Of a stretch of 12,019 nucleotides of DNA, positions 10,156 through 12,019 are shown piece after piece. This stretch comes from UBA2239 sp050177075. GTDB taxonomy: Bacteria; Pseudomonadota; Gammaproteobacteria; Burkholderiales; UBA9220. The notes beneath the pieces were generated by a model. It saw nothing but the letters and a program-made list of their open reading frames with translations, made no database searches and was not told where the DNA came from. The DNA lies in the NCBI GenBank assembly GCA_050177075.1, contig JBFXHL010000078.1, forward strand, positions 1 to 12,019, in the 5' to 3' direction. Position 1 is the stretch's first letter. Each line of letters opens with the position of its first letter. A program made the translations under genes and the position numbers.

Positions 10156-12019
10156 ATGCAGTATCCCTCCTCTTTTGACGTTATCGTGGTAGGCGGGGGT
10201 CACGCGGGGACAGAGGCCGCGTTGGCAAGCGCCCGCATGGGCATGAAAACCCTCCTTTTGACCCACAACATCGAAACCCTCGGTCAAATGTCCTGTAATC
10301 CAGCCATTGGCGGGATAGGAAAGGGGCATTTGGTTAAAGAATTGGATGCCCTTGGGGGTGTGATGGCCAGGGCCGCTGATGTGGCGGGGATTCATTTCAG
10401 GATACTAAACGCCAGCAAAGGCGCGGCTGTTAGGGCAACGCGCGCGCAAGCAGATCGGGCGCTATATAAGCAGGCCGTGCGTTCCGAGTTGGAAAGGCAG
10501 CCTAACCTCACGTTATTCCAACAGGCGGTGGAAGACCTGATTCTGGAACGAGACCAGGTTCGAGGAGTTGTTACCCAACTGGGGATTCGTATAGATGCCA
10601 AGGCGGTCGTATTAACCACGGGAACTTTTCTAGACGGCTTGGTCCACGTTGGCCTATCCAATTTTCCGGCAGGTCGCCTTGGTGACCCGCCCGCGATAAG
10701 GTTGGCGGAAAGATTAAGAGACTTGTCCCTCCCCGTTGGCAGATTAAAAACCGGCACACCTCCTAGAATCGATGGTACCACCCTTGATTATTCGGTAATG
10801 GAAGAACAGCCGGGAGACGATCCGGTGCCGGTTTTCTCCTTTCTTGGAAGGGCGGAACAACACCCAGCGCAAAAATCATGTTGGATAACCCACACACGAC
10901 CAGAAACCCATGAAATCATAAGACAAGGTTTAGATCGATCGCCTTTGTTCACCGGGGTAATTGCGGGCGTTGGACCTCGCTACTGTCCTTCTATCGAAGA
11001 CAAAGTGGTCCGATTTGCCGAAAAAGAATCCCATCAGATTTTTGTCGAGCCGGAGGGTTTGTATACCAATGAAATCTACCCCAACGGGATATCCACAAGC
11101 CTGCCGTTCGATGTGCAGATGGCGCTGGTAAGGTCTATCCGTGGTTTTGAAAACGCACATATCACCCGTCCCGGCTACGCTATTGAATACGATTACTACG
11201 ACCCCCGGGGCTTGAAAAGCTCGCTCGAAACCAAAGCAATAGCAGGCCTCTACTTTGCCGGGCAGATTAATGGAACCACGGGTTACGAAGAAGCGGCGGC
11301 GCAAGGGATATTGGCGGGCATCAATGCTGCACTTCACGTACAAGAAAGAGCGTCTTGGTGCCCGGGCAGAGAAGACGCTTATTTGGGGGTGATGGTTGAT
11401 GATTTGATTAACCGGGGTGTGACCGAGCCTTATCGGATGTTCACCAGTCGAGCGGAATATCGGCTGACCCTTCGAGAAGATAATGCGGATATGCGACTTA
11501 CGGAGATAGGTTACCACTTAGGGGTCGTTGGCGAGGAGCAGTGGACGCATTTCGAATTAAAGCGAGAGGCTGTCGCCAGGGAACAGGAAAGATTGAAAAG
11601 TACGTGGGTCAACCCGCGGATCATCGAAGACGCCGAGGCCATACGGGTTCTAGGGAAACCCATAGAAAGAGAATATTCCTTATATGACCTATTGCGACGT
11701 CCGGACGTCCACTACGATGGTTTGATGACCCTCCCGGGTGCCGGGCCGGGGCTAGAAAGGAAAGAGCTAGCCGAACAGGTTGAGATACAGGCCAAATATC
11801 AGGGTTATATCGAGCGGCAACAAGAAGAAGTACGCCGCCGCCAAGAGCACGAAAACTTGCGCCTGCCGGAAGATTTGGACTATTCGAGTGTTCGGGGTTT
11901 ATCCACGGAGGTAATCCAAAAGCTTTCCAAGCATCGGCCAGAAACCCTGGGTCAAGCAGGCAGAATCTCCGGAGTTACGCCTGCGGCGATATCTCTTCTG
12001 CTGGTACATTTAAAACGCC
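10156..12019 (+). CDS. mnmG: tRNA uridine-5-carboxymethylaminomethyl modification enzyme MnmG (GidA), 3' end cut off
   Basis: MnmG is the FAD- and NADH-dependent partner of MnmE in wobble-uridine (U34) tRNA modification. The ATG at 10156 gives MQYPSSFDVIVVGGGHAGTE, with the FAD-binding GGGHAG at 13-18. Further signatures are C47 (MSCNPAIGGIGKGHLVKE), ILNASKGAAVRATRAQADR (83-101), C277 (GPRYCPSIEDK), GQINGTTGYEEAAAQG, and EPYRMFTSRAEYRL. The C-terminal helical domain, which contacts MnmE and tRNA, includes YQGYIERQQEE and GRISGVTPAAISLLLVHLK. The frame is open through 621 codons to the window edge; compared with about 629 residues in E. coli, only about ten residues are missing. No strong Shine-Dalgarno is seen (AGCGGTAG about 9 nt before the ATG at best). 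Lower GC than the element, like mnmE. Confidence 0.98.
   Translation, partial: MQYPSSFDVIVVGGGHAGTEAALASARMGMKTLLLTHNIETLGQMSCNPAIGGIGKGHLVKELDALGGVMARAADVAGIHFRILNASKGAAVRATRAQADRALYKQAVRSELERQPNLTLFQQAVEDLILERDQVRGVVTQLGIRIDAKAVVLTTGTFLDGLVHVGLSNFPAGRLGDPPAIRLAERLRDLSLPVGRLKTGTPPRIDGTTLDYSVMEEQPGDDPVPVFSFLGRAEQHPAQKSCWITHTRPETHEIIRQGLDRSPLFTGVIAGVGPRYCPSIEDKVVRFAEKESHQIFVEPEGLYTNEIYPNGISTSLPFDVQMALVRSIRGFENAHITRPGYAIEYDYYDPRGLKSSLETKAIAGLYFAGQINGTTGYEEAAAQGILAGINAALHVQERASWCPGREDAYLGVMVDDLINRGVTEPYRMFTSRAEYRLTLREDNADMRLTEIGYHLGVVGEEQWTHFELKREAVAREQERLKSTWVNPRIIEDAEAIRVLGKPIEREYSLYDLLRRPDVHYDGLMTLPGAGPGLERKELAEQVEIQAKYQGYIERQQEEVRRRQEHENLRLPEDLDYSSVRGLSTEVIQKLSKHRPETLGQAGRISGVTPAAISLLLVHLKR

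Overview
The window looks like a chromosomal segment of a Gammaproteobacterium-like organism (class-level guess; genus not determinable by eye). It carries the two tRNA-modification genes mnmE (157-1500) and mnmG (10156 to the window end), which are usually neighbours near the replication origin in this group. Both proteins align closely, from memory, with the E. coli proteins. A parS-type palindrome lies just upstream of mnmG, which also fits an origin-proximal mnmE-mnmG-rsmG-parAB neighbourhood.

Two mobile elements interrupt this core region. On the left, the last 40 codons of an ISL3-like transposase (2-124) and a probable IS end (about 147) stop about 10 bp before the mnmE start codon, where an operon partner such as yidC would be expected. 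Between mnmE and mnmG sits a GC-rich integrated element of about 8.4 kb (about 1587-9968). All its genes lie on the plus strand, many with ATGA stop/start overlaps. It is flanked by imperfect direct repeats (25 of 29 bases identical by hand) and a shared CATGTTCC.

Element layout, left to right: eight copies of a GTGCCCA-type box upstream of the integrase; a P4-like tyrosine integrase carrying an exact 24-bp in-frame duplication; four unknown cargo genes (a Trp-rich acidic protein, a small acidic protein, a secreted four-Cys protein, a basic protein with an AT-hook-like motif); an AlpA-type regulator; a small putative zinc protein; a large primase-polymerase/DUF927 helicase; a stand-alone protein resembling the FtsH (M41) protease domain; two helical unknowns; a small sigma-region-4-like protein; and a roughly 350-base non-coding tail with several potential hairpins leading to the right end. 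No capsid, terminase, conjugation, toxin-antitoxin, restriction or CRISPR genes were recognised, so it resembles a small autonomously replicating integrative element or phage-satellite-like island rather than a prophage or ICE.

The most striking structure follows the primase-helicase. Two clusters, each of five 9-10 bp iterons (core GTGGGAACA), lie at 7934-8026 and 8470-8560. They are laid out as mirror images with nearly identical spacing and share a perfect 21-bp inverted segment. They bracket the M41-like gene and form part of its coding sequence. The arrangement recalls the two-part ori1/crr replication region of satellite phage P4, whose alpha primase-helicase binds decameric iterons. 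I propose it as the element's replication origin, with the M41-like gene embedded in it.
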